Of a stretch of 15,258 nucleotides of DNA, positions 7,025-15,258 are shown in pieces. The notes below the pieces were generated by a model. That model saw only the letters and a program-made list of their open reading frames with translations, searched no databases and was not told the origin of the DNA. Location: positions 1 to 15,258 of the forward strand of contig NCED01000086.1 of the NCBI GenBank assembly GCA_002280485.1, read 5' to 3'. How positions within the stretch are numbered: the stretch's first letter is position 1; each line of letters starts with the position of its first letter. Origin of the DNA: Caulobacterales bacterium 32-69-10. GTDB taxonomy: Bacteria > Pseudomonadota > Alphaproteobacteria > Caulobacterales > Caulobacteraceae. A program made the position numbers and the translations under genes.

Positions 7025-8551
7025 ATGCTTCGGCGGCAAGATGATGCTCACTGCGCCCGACCCGCGCGCCCGCGCTCCGGCGGCGGACTGCTCCCGGCTC
7101 TCAGCCGGCTGGGCCTGCTGCTCTCGGCCTGCTGCCTGCCCGCCGCGGCGTCCGCCGAGACCCTGGCCGACGCCGTGGCCCTGGCTTACCAGAGCAACCC
7201 GGCGATCCAGTCGCAACGGGCTCAGCTCCGCGCCCTGAACGAGACCTACGTCCAGGCCCGCGCCGGCTTTGGCCCGCGAGTGACCGCCGACGTCAACCTC
7301 ACAGAGCCCCTATTCACCGGCGGCCGCGGGACCGCCGCGCTGCAGGCCGCCGAGGCCGACGTCCGGGCGGGCCGCCAGCGGCTCAGGCAGCAAGAGATCG
7401 ACCTGCTGCAGCGGGTGATCAACGCCTATGTCGCCGTGCGCCGCGATCAGCAGATCATCGAGGTGGCCCGCTCCACCGTCAGCGTGCTGCAAAACCAGCT
7501 GGAGGAGACTCAGGCCAAGACCGAGGTGCGCGAAAATACGCGCACCGATCTTGGTCAGGCTCAAGGCCGCCTCGCCGCCGCCCAGGCCCAACTCGCCAAC
7601 ACCGAGGCCCAGTTGGCGCTCAGCCGGGCGCAGTACTTGAACGCCGTCGGCCAGAACCCCGCCGACCTCGCGCCGGAGCCCGATCTCCCGGGCGTGCCGG
7701 CCAGCATCGAGCAGGCTTTCGACCAGGCCGAGCAAGGCAATCCCACCCTGCTGGCGGCCAAGTTCGCCGAACAAAGTTCGCGCGCGCGCCTGTCGGCGGC
7801 CAAGGCCCAGAACCTGCCGAGCGTGAACCTGCGTCTGGCCGCCGGGCGGCAACCCAGCACCATCTACGGGCCGGTCCCCTACAACGACACCCTCAGCGCC
7901 TCGGCGGTCTTCAGCCAGCCCCTGTTCACCGCCGGTCTGAATTCGTCGCAGATCCGCCGCGCGGCTGAACTCAACACCGCCGACCGGCTGACGATCGATT
8001 CGACCCGCCGCAACGTGGTCCAGGGCCTGTCGCAGCAGTGGAGCCAGCTGGCGGCGGCCCGGCGGGCGCTTGTCGCCGACGAGGCCTATGTCGCCGCGGC
8101 CGAGACGGCCTTCTACGGCATGCGCCAGGAAGAACGCCTCGGCCTGCGCACCACCATCGAGCTGCTGAACACCCAGCAGGAGCTGAACGCCGCCCAGATC
8201 GGCCTGCTGCGCGACCGCTACAATGAATACGTCGCCCGCGCCGGCGTGCTGAACGTGATGGGCGCGCTCACGGTCGAGCTGCTCGCGCCGGGGACGCCGT
8301 CCTATGATCCGCTTCCGGACTTCGACCGGGTCAAGAACCGCGGCGCCTTGCCGACGGAATATGTCGTCCGCGCCTTGGACGGGCTGGTGACGCCGGCCAT
8401 GGGCGCACCCATGCCCGCCAGCGAAACCGCCGTCCCGGACCGCCAGGCCGACCTGCCGCCAGCGCCGGCGCCGGCGGCGCAGCAGCCCCCCATCCGCCCT
8501 GCGACCCAGTTGATGGACGAAACCCGCGAGGGGCCCCGGGCCCCTCGCTGA
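7025..8551 (+). CDS. TolC/RsaF-family outer-membrane secretion channel
   Basis: Outer-membrane end of the type I secretion path. From ATG 7025 it has 508 residues. The signal peptide has a hydrophobic core (LLPALSRLGLLLSACCLPA) and a likely cut after AAASA (residue 44). The mature part is the two-fold repeated TolC layout, with long Gln/Ala-rich helices (ETLADAVALAYQSNP, NTRTDLGQAQGRLAAAQAQL) and the motif PLFTGG/PLFTAG in each repeat. Oddly, the first barrel segment is too short: from P84 (GPRV) to P95 (PLF) is 11 residues, against 34 from P265 (LPSV) to P299 (PLF) in the second repeat. One strand and its loop seem to be missing, in frame. A Pro/Ala-rich tail (about 450-508) closes the protein. 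Placement downstream of the exporter parallels C. crescentus rsaF. Family call is firm; whether this copy folds is uncertain. Confidence 0.93.
   Translation: MLRRQDDAHCARPARPRSGGGLLPALSRLGLLLSACCLPAAASAETLADAVALAYQSNPAIQSQRAQLRALNETYVQARAGFGPRVTADVNLTEPLFTGGRGTAALQAAEADVRAGRQRLRQQEIDLLQRVINAYVAVRRDQQIIEVARSTVSVLQNQLEETQAKTEVRENTRTDLGQAQGRLAAAQAQLANTEAQLALSRAQYLNAVGQNPADLAPEPDLPGVPASIEQAFDQAEQGNPTLLAAKFAEQSSRARLSAAKAQNLPSVNLRLAAGRQPSTIYGPVPYNDTLSASAVFSQPLFTAGLNSSQIRRAAELNTADRLTIDSTRRNVVQGLSQQWSQLAAARRALVADEAYVAAAETAFYGMRQEERLGLRTTIELLNTQQELNAAQIGLLRDRYNEYVARAGVLNVMGALTVELLAPGTPSYDPLPDFDRVKNRGALPTEYVVRALDGLVTPAMGAPMPASETAVPDRQADLPPAPAPAAQQPPIRPATQLMDETREGPRAPR
8526..8548. terminator. Possible bidirectional hairpin between convergent genes
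   Basis: A near-perfect 23-bp palindrome, GCGAGGGG...CCCCTCGC, lies in the last codons of the TolC-family gene, just before the convergent glycosyltransferase stop at 8564. The stem is at least 8 bp and very GC-rich, but there is no T-run on either side. It could slow polymerase from both directions; it also encodes the protein's final residues. Confidence 0.4.
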
Positions 8552-8563
8552 GCTAATCGCGGG

Positions 8564-9879
8564 TCAGGCCGGTCGGACGGCTGTGGCGATCAAGGCGTAG
8601 AAGTCGTGTGCGAACGCCCTGGGATCGCCCAAGGGCGAAGCCTTGATCTTGGCTCGCAGATCCTGCCGGAGGTCTCGGCGCCGCTGCGGATCGGCCGCCA
8701 GGGCCACGGCCGCGGCCTCGTACTCGGGCACGGTCTGCACCACGAGGTCGGCTGCGCCCGCATTGACCAGCACCGAATAGCTGAGCCGCTCGAACAGAGC
8801 ATCGCCCATCAGCGAAATCACCGGCACGCCCATCCACAGCGATTCGCAGGTCGTCGTGCCGCCGGTGAGCGGGAAGGTGTCCAGGCAGATGTCGATGTTT
8901 TCAGGATGCGAGCCCAGGTCTGCAGACTTTTGGGGGTGAACTTGTAGGGATTGTTCAGGGTCCCGAAGGTGAGATAGCCGTTGCGCTGCTCGGGCGTGCC
9001 GGCCGCGATCGCCTGACTGTCGTTAAACAGCGATTGCGGCAGGGCGATCCACGAGCCGGGCATGGTCAGCGGCCGTTCGAGCAGGAGCGTCGTCTGCAGT
9101 TGCGGGTCCACGATGATGTGGTCGATGGCCGAAAGGCCCGTGGAGTGCGGATAGCCCAGCCAGCTCGCCTGCCGCCGCGCCGGCCGATAGGCCATGATGT
9201 CCAGGGCATGGGCGCCGGACAGGCCGTCGAGTTCGATCAGCATGTCGAGGTCGTCCTCGGCGATGGCCTTCGCCGCATCCAGGGCGGACACGCCCACGAA
9301 CTGGCGAAAGATCGACTGTGGTCCCAGCCGGGCCGTCAAGACGCCGGCCCCATCGGAACCGACGGCATAGGCATAGAGCTCCACGCTGGGGTCGCGGTGC
9401 TCAAAGAGGGGCAGGCAGAACCGCCCCACGATCTGGTCGAACCCCGTCGAGATCAGCCCCACCCGCAGCTTGCCGGCTTTGCGGGCGGCCGGCGGGCTGA
9501 TGACCGTCCGGTCGGCCTTCTGCTCCAGCCGGGTCGCCCATCGCCGGTGCTGTTCCAGCAGCGCCAGGCGGTCCTCGGGCATGCTGACACGCGCCAGTTG
9601 TTGGAGGAAGATCGGGAACTCGCTGCCCAGGGCCCAATCGCCGAAGGTGGCGAAGTCGCACAGCCGGTCCGCCAGCTCATAGGCGCCGATCCTGACCAGG
9701 GCCCATCGGGCCAACTGGTTCATGTGCTGCGGCAGGCCCGGGCCGGTCAGCCCCCTGAAGAAGGCCTCGTAGACCTCCTGCAGCTCCCGCCCGTCGATCA
9801 GGGCCGACTTGGACATCAGGGCGGCGGCCCGGTACAGGGCCGCGGTTTCCGGGTCCACCTTCTTCGCCGTAAGCGTCAT
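8564..9879 (-). pseudogene. OGT/SPINDLY-like glycosyltransferase (GT41 type), internal segment missing
   Basis: Relatives transfer GlcNAc or other sugars to Ser/Thr of cytosolic proteins. The start is ATG 9879 with AAGGA at 9887-9891 upstream. A helical N-terminus (about 130 residues, no clear TPR) leads into the catalytic region: LRVGLISTGFDQ, then DLDMLIELDGLSGAH, then RRQASWLGYPHSTGLSAIDH, then the UDP-side segment FGTLNNPYKFTPKSLQTWARIL. Right after WARIL (near 8902) the frame changes and the other frame continues ENIDICLDTFPLTGGTTTCES, then LWMGVPVISLMG to the stop. In human OGT about 50 residues separate these two blocks, so a stretch of that order is gone, with a frame change. The usual SxDFxxH histidine is also not evident in STGFDQIVG. 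As written, the protein should be inactive. Convergent with the TolC gene (12 bp apart) and divergent from the TPR gene. Confidence 0.82.
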
Positions 9880-9886
9880 GCCTCTG

Positions 9887-9891
9887 TCCTT
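9887..9891 (-). promoter_or_regulatory. Ribosome binding site of the OGT-like gene
   Basis: On the minus strand AAGGA lies 7 bases before ATG 9879. It fixes the start there; the long open frame continuing to 11166 is antisense to the TPR gene. Confidence 0.6.
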
Positions 9892-9984
9892 AAGTCGATC
9901 GAGTCCGCCGCCCCCCAGGGTGCTCGGCGACCCGAAACAGGCTAGCGGTATCGGCATGCCAGGAACAGCCTGCCGGTCCGCCCG

Positions 9985-11649
9985 ATGAGCGACGCCCAGG
10001 ACCAGCGCCAGCAGGCCATGACGGCCCTGGCGGAGGGGCGCATCGGCGACGCGCTCGACCTGATCGGCCGCGCCGCCTCTGCCGACCCGCAGAGCGCGGA
10101 CATCCATGCTGTATTCGGCGTGATCCTGGCGCGGGTAGGCGACCGGGAGGCGGCGCTCGCGGCCTACGACCAGGCCTTGTCGCTGGATCCCCGTCATGCT
10201 GCGGCCCTGTTCAACCGGGCTCATCTGCTCGCGGGCATCGGCCGGCTGGACGAGGCCGTCCGTGACCACGGCCAGGTGGTCGAGCTCAATCCCCATCATC
10301 CGCACGCCCACTATTCGCTGGGCGCCACCCTGCAGGCCCTGGGGCGCCTGGACGAGGCGGCGAAAGCCTATGACCAGGCCGCCCGCCTCGACCCCACGCT
10401 GCTGGCCGCCCATGTGCAGGGCGCGGCCCTGCTGCTGACGCTCGGCCGCTTCGACGAGGCCCTGGCCGCTTGCGACCGGGCCCTGGCGCTCAATCCGGCC
10501 CAGGCGGCCTCGTGGTCGAATCGCGGCGCCGCGCTCCTGGCCCTGAACCGGCCGCAAGAGGCCCTGGCCGCTTTCGACCGCGCGATCGCCATCGACCCCG
10601 CCTTCCCGCCCGGCCACGCCAACCGGGGGGCGGCCCTGCGGGAGCTGAACCGGGTGGTGGAAGCCATCGCCGGTTTCGAGCAGGCCCTGGCCCTGGCGCC
10701 GGACTATGTCGAGGCGCGCTGCAACCTCGGGGTCTGCCAGCTGTTGGCGGGGGACCTGGAGCGGGGCTTCGCGGGCCATGAGCAACGTTGGCGGGTCGAG
10801 CCGGGGCTGTCGCAGCGCCGCGCCTTCGACGCCCCCCTGTGGACGGGGCAGGACATCAGTGGGCGCACCATCCTGCTGCACGCCGAGCAGGGGTTCGGCG
10901 ACACCATCAACTTCTGCCGCTACGCGCCCCTCCTGGCGGCGCGCGGCGCGCGGGTGGTGCTCGAGGTGCAACCGCCGCTGAAGGCCCTGATGCGCAGCCT
11001 GGCCGGGGTGAGCGACCTTGTCGCCCGGGGCGAGCCCCTGCCGCCGTTCGATTATCACTGTCCGCTGATGAGCCTGCCGGCGGCTTTCTCCACCCAGCTT
11101 GGCGCGATCCCCGCCGCGCCGGCCTATCTGTCGGCCCCGCCCGACCGGCTCGCCGCCTGGACGCAAAGGATCGGGCCTGCGGACGGCTTTCGCCTCGGCG
11201 TGGTCTGGTCAGGCAAGCCGACGCACCACAATGACCACAACCGCTCGATCCCGCTGGCGCGCTTCTTACAGGCGCTTCCGAAGGGAATCGAGGTGTTCAG
11301 CCTGCACGACCGGGTGCGCGAGGCCGACGCCGAGATCCTCGCGCGCCATCCCGAAATCCGCCGCTTCGACGGACAGATCGCCGACTTCGCCGACACCGCC
11401 GCCCTGGCCGCGGCCATGGACCTGGTCGTCTCGGTGGATACCTCGGCCGCGCACCTCGCCGCCGCCATCGGCCGGCCGACCTGGGTGCTGCTCCCGTTCG
11501 CACCGGACTGGCGCTGGCTGCTGGAGCGCGACGACAGCCCCTGGTACCCGAGCGTGCGCCTGTTTCGTCAGCCGGCGCTGGGCGACTGGGACAGCGTCCT
11601 GGCCACGGTGCGGGACGCGCTGGAAAGGGTCGTCGCCTCCGGCGGCTGA
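9985..11649 (+). CDS. TPR-repeat protein with C-terminal GT9-like glycosyltransferase domain
   Basis: 554 residues. The first 270 or so are about seven tandem TPR helical pairs (for example ADIHAVFGVILARVGDREAA and AASWSNRGAALLALNRPQEA), a protein-binding solenoid. From about residue 280 comes a domain related to GT9/heptosyltransferase-like folds: LLHAEQGFGDTINFCRY (H299), GVVWSGKPTHHNDHNRSIPL, and SVDTSAAHLAAAIGRPTWVLL (D485, H490). Bacterial proteins of this layout often occur in flagellin, S-layer or LPS glycosylation clusters, so the likely job is adding sugar to a protein held by the TPRs; this is inferred. ATG 9985 has no clear ribosome site, but a 10-codon open frame (ATG 9956) stops at its start by an ATGA overlap. 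Its 3' end overlaps the convergent double glycosyltransferase by 82 bp. Confidence 0.85.
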   Translation: MSDAQDQRQQAMTALAEGRIGDALDLIGRAASADPQSADIHAVFGVILARVGDREAALAAYDQALSLDPRHAAALFNRAHLLAGIGRLDEAVRDHGQVVELNPHHPHAHYSLGATLQALGRLDEAAKAYDQAARLDPTLLAAHVQGAALLLTLGRFDEALAACDRALALNPAQAASWSNRGAALLALNRPQEALAAFDRAIAIDPAFPPGHANRGAALRELNRVVEAIAGFEQALALAPDYVEARCNLGVCQLLAGDLERGFAGHEQRWRVEPGLSQRRAFDAPLWTGQDISGRTILLHAEQGFGDTINFCRYAPLLAARGARVVLEVQPPLKALMRSLAGVSDLVARGEPLPPFDYHCPLMSLPAAFSTQLGAIPAAPAYLSAPPDRLAAWTQRIGPADGFRLGVVWSGKPTHHNDHNRSIPLARFLQALPKGIEVFSLHDRVREADAEILARHPEIRRFDGQIADFADTAALAAAMDLVVSVDTSAAHLAAAIGRPTWVLLPFAPDWRWLLERDDSPWYPSVRLFRQPALGDWDSVLATVRDALERVVASGG

Positions 11650-13986
11650 TCGGCCGCCTCCCGCAGGAACCCGGCGAGTTCTTCGGCCTGGGCGTCGAAG
11701 CCGACGATGCGGTCCTTGTACGGATTGCGCCAACCGGCCAGCCGTTCCGGATGGTCGAGCAGGGCGGCGATGGCCCCCTTCAGCGGCGTCTCGTCCGCGC
11801 CAAGGGGGATGACGGTTCCATTCTCGCCATCGACGATGTCCTCTGCCGCGCCGCCGGCGTCGGTGGTGATGACCCAGACGTCGCGGACCAGGGCTTCGCG
11901 CACGGTCAGGCCGAAGCTCTCCTTCCACTGCGACGGGAACAGCAGCACGTCGATGTCCCCGAAGAACGCGTCCATCGTCGCCGCGTTGTAGGCAGGCCTG
12001 ACGGTGATCCGGCCGGCGACCCGCCAGCCCTCCACGTCCATCTGCGACACGCCGAGGTTCAGGGTGTTGTCGACCAGGATCAGCTCGTAGTTGGCCTGTG
12101 GCAGGGCCTCGAAGGCGCGGCGGATCAGCGCCAGCCCCTTGATCGGGCCGATGCCGCCGACGAAGCCGAAGCGGATCCGCCGCGGATCCAGCGGCCGCCG
12201 CGGCGCGCCCGCGGCCGGGGCGATCCCGTTCTTGTTGACCCGGATCTGACCGGGATCGGCGCCGTTGGCGATGTGCAGCTGGCGGTGGAAGGCGCTGGGG
12301 GTCAGCAGCATCGCCGCCCCGCGCAGCAGTTCGCCCAGGCGCTCGTAGCGGCGGATGCTGAAACCGAGGTCCTTGACGCAGGTGGCGCAGACCGACCAGT
12401 CGATCCGCTGCTGGAAGTAGTAGGTTCCGTCCTTGCGCACCATTCAGGGCGAAGCCGGGGACCAGGCCCTCCGGCCAGGCGGTGAAGACCACGACCTCGG
12501 TGTCGGCGCGGCGGTTCAGGCGCTCGGCCAGGTTCTCGGCCACGATGGTGGCGCCGCCGAAGCTCTCGGGCGCGAAGTGGATGTTGACCGTCAACACCCG
12601 CATCGCCTTGCGCGGCGCCGGCGGGGCCAGCCGGGAGGCGATGGGGGCGACCTGCGCCCTGGCCACCGCCTCGGGGTCGTAGAGCCGGTGGGCGGTCGCC
12701 GCCGCCGCCGCGCCCATGGTCGCGCGCAGGGACGGATCGGCCGCCAGGCGCGTCAGCGCATCGGCCCACTGCTCGGGCGTCTCCGCCAGGAAGCCGTCGA
12801 CGCCGTCGCTGATCGCCCCCGCGAAAGCCGAGCGCGGCGAGCAGACCGAGGGCAGGGCGAGCACCGCCGCTTCCAGGAACTTGATGTTGCTCTTGGCTTC
12901 GTTGAAGGCCGTCGCCTCCAGGGGCGCCAGGCTGATGTCGGCCTGCCCCAGCAGGCGCAGATAGGAGGCGTAGTCGATCGGCGGGATGCGATCGATCCGG
13001 TCGGCGAACGGGGCGAAGGCGTCGGACAGCTGCAGCGACCCGACTATCCGGAGGTGGATGGCCGGGTTGGCCGCCATGGCCCGGCGCAAGCCCTCGGCGG
13101 CGCACTCGAAATCGGCGTCATGGGCCTTCGAGCCCGAGCCGTAGAGCACGGTGATCCGCCCGTCGGCGAGCGGCGCCCGGCGCTGGATGATCTCGGCGGC
13201 CAGGGCCAGGGTTTCCTCGTCCAGGCCGTTCTCGACCACGAAGGCCTCGGCGACGCCGGCCGCGCGCATCGCCTCCGCCAGGGCCTCGGTGGAGGCCAGG
13301 CCGTAGTCGCAGGCCAGCAGGGCCTGGCGGTACAGCGGGATCCCCGCCAGCACCGAGGCGCGCAGTTCGGGCGTCAGGGTCTCGAGGTTGCGATTGGCCC
13401 GGTAGGCCGCCTCGTCGAAGATCAGGTCGTCCACCTCCCACAGGGTCGGGACCCGCAGCCGCCTGGCCTCGGCGATGGCGGCCAGCACCTCGGGGTAGCC
13501 GGGCGTGCGGTAGAAGATGGCGATGGAGCAGGTCTGCAGGGCCGAGCGCACGGCCTCGTGCTTGGACCACTCGACCACGGTGCAGTCGATCCCGAGCAGG
13601 GCGAAGGCGCGCTGCTTCTGCCACACCCGGTACTTGGCGCACTGGGCGAGGCCGAGCTCGGCCACGATCAGCACCCGGGTCCCGAACAGGGCGGCAGGCG
13701 CCGTGGTGGTCGGCGTGGCGTATCCGGCGCGCATGGCGGTCGGCCTGGCGGGGTCCGCCCTGGGACGGGGCTCGCCGCCGCCACCGGTCAGCAGCCGTCG
13801 CACGGCTCGGACCGGGGCGGTGAGGCGCCACGAGGTCGAGGCCTTGAACTCATCGATCACGGCGTCGCGGCCCTTGAGCGCGCCGGCCAGGCGGGCGACC
13901 TCGTCACGCTCGCGCGCCAGCTCCTCCCGGGCGGCGCGCAACTGCTTGTCGAGCACCTTTTGCGTGGGGGTGGCCGGGTCTCTCAT
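11568..13986 (-). pseudogene. Coiled-coil plus tandem GT4 glycosyltransferase, internal segment missing
   Basis: Start chosen at ATG 13986 rather than the upstream GTG at 14040. Residues 9-48 are Glu/Arg/Leu-rich coiled coil, followed by FKASTSWRLTAPVRAVRRLL, a linker typical of large multi-domain surface-polysaccharide transferases. A first GT domain runs from about 103 to 455 (FGTRVLIVAEL; WEVDDLIFDEA; EAKSNIKFLEAAVLALPSV). A second begins at MRVLTVNIHFAPESFGGATI (residue 462) but breaks off after EGLVPGFALN (near 12444). Another frame then carries the rest: MVRKDGTYYF, a VCATC cysteine pair, FGFVGGIGPIKG and the EX7E motif ESFGLTVRE, to TGA at 11568. The part that normally links these blocks in GT4 enzymes (the rest of the acceptor domain, perhaps 80-100 residues) is absent. 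Probably non-functional as written. Its 3' end overlaps the TPR gene by 82 bp. Confidence 0.8.
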
Positions 13987-13998
13987 GGGTTGGGTTCT

Positions 13999-14013
13999 GC
14001 CCCGGATCGGGGC
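13999..14013. promoter_or_regulatory. Small hairpin in the divergent control region
   Basis: GCCCCG (13999-14004), GAT, CGGGGC (14008-14013): a perfect 6-bp inverted repeat. It lies 12 bp upstream of the minus-strand glycosyltransferase start, inside the 107-bp gap to rfbB. It may be a leader hairpin or an operator; the function is unknown. Confidence 0.3.
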
Positions 14014-14031
14014 GAGCGTCCATGCACCCCG

Positions 14032-14060
14032 TTGCGCCACATCGCACCCCCCGCTAATGG
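14032..14060 (+). promoter_or_regulatory. Candidate rfbB promoter
   Basis: TTGCGCC (14032-14038), a 14-base spacer, then GCTAATGG (14053-14060), a good fit to the Caulobacter consensus spacing. Transcription would start near 14067, leaving a short leader that contains the ribosome site at 14082. Confidence 0.45.
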
Positions 14061-14081
14061 GGCGGCGGCCGTATGGAAGGC

Positions 14082-14086
14082 AGGAG
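14082..14086 (+). promoter_or_regulatory. Ribosome binding site that selects a TTG start for rfbB
   Basis: AGGAG lies 7 bases before TTG 14094. The in-frame ATG at 14073 sits upstream of this site and would add seven residues not seen in the family, whose members begin directly with MKILVTGG. Confidence 0.65.
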
Positions 14087-14093
14087 CCGACAC

Positions 14094-15143
<1,050 letters not shown>

Positions 15144-15154
15144 CGGCGTCTGTC

Positions 15155-15179
15155 CTGACGGCGGCGCTCGCGCTATAGC
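15155..15179 (+). promoter_or_regulatory. Candidate rfbA promoter giving a leaderless mRNA
   Basis: CTGACGG (15155-15161), a 10-base spacer, then GCTATAGC (15172-15179): one mismatch in each box from TTGACGS-N10-14-GCTANAWC. The expected start of transcription, 6-7 bases further on, falls at or next to the A of the rfbA ATG (15186). There is no ribosome site before that ATG. Confidence 0.5.
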
Positions 15180-15185
15180 GGCGCC

Positions 15186-15258
15186 ATGAAGGGCATCATC
15201 CTGGCCGGCGGTTCCGGCACGCGGCTTTTTCCGGCGACCAAGGCGGTCTGCAAGCAGC
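15186..15258 (+). CDS. rfbA: Glucose-1-phosphate thymidylyltransferase, 5' part only
   Basis: The first enzyme of the dTDP-deoxysugar pathway makes dTDP-glucose from glucose-1-phosphate and dTTP. Only 24 codons are in the window; the gene runs off the right edge. They read MKGIILAGGSGTRLFPATKA then VCKQ, containing the GGSGTRL nucleotide-binding motif that marks the family. The usual next residues (LLPIYDKPM) lie outside. It has no ribosome site and a promoter abutting the ATG, which suggests leaderless translation. It follows rfbB as in many rhamnose clusters. Confidence 0.9.
   Translation, partial: MKGIILAGGSGTRLFPATKAVCKQ

Noticed and set aside
9880..11166. Upstream extension of the minus-strand OGT-like frame
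   Set aside because: It is antisense to the well-supported TPR gene and reads as Arg/Gln/Gly-rich shadow sequence. ATG 9879 has a ribosome site.

Overview
The DNA is GC-rich and codes densely on both strands. Gene content and promoter style point to an alphaproteobacterium of the order Caulobacterales (Caulobacter or Phenylobacterium type). The markers are an RsaD/RsaE-like type I exporter, a cysteine-free RTX protein whose C-terminus resembles S-layer proteins, a TolC/RsaF-like outer-membrane protein, and promoter candidates close to the Caulobacter housekeeping consensus (TTGACGS, 10-14 bases, GCTANAWC). The genus is an inference; no rRNA or species marker is present.

Layout. 38-3129: ABC exporter and membrane-fusion protein genes, overlapping by ATGA. 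3130-3635: a long regulatory gap. 3636-5143: an RTX/S-layer-like gene broken by a frameshift, followed by a textbook terminator. 5226-6896: a GT4 glycosyltransferase. 7025-8551: a TolC-family protein. 8564-9879 (minus): an OGT/SPINDLY-like glycosyltransferase, disrupted. 9985-11649 (plus): a TPR protein with a GT9-like domain. 11568-13986 (minus): a coiled-coil plus double-GT4 glycosyltransferase, disrupted. 14094-15143: rfbB. 15186 to the right edge: the start of rfbA.

How it fits together. The ABC protein, fusion protein and TolC protein make a complete type I secretion path through both membranes, and the RTX protein is the obvious substrate. The glycosyltransferases and the dTDP-sugar genes would make the surface polysaccharide that anchors such a layer, or glycosylate the secreted protein. 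C. crescentus likewise carries rsaD, rsaE, LPS glycosyltransferases and an rsaF gene close together, but there the S-layer gene lies before rsaD, whereas here the RTX gene lies after the fusion-protein gene.

The main surprise is damage. Four genes carry a lesion: a frameshift in the RTX gene that deleting a 5-bp tandem duplication would repair exactly, a missing segment plus frame change in the OGT-like gene, a missing segment plus frame change in the double glycosyltransferase, and an in-frame loss of about 23 residues in the first barrel segment of the TolC protein. Either the assembly is faulty here, or the strain has lost its surface layer. I did not find RNA genes, CRISPR arrays or insertion sequences.
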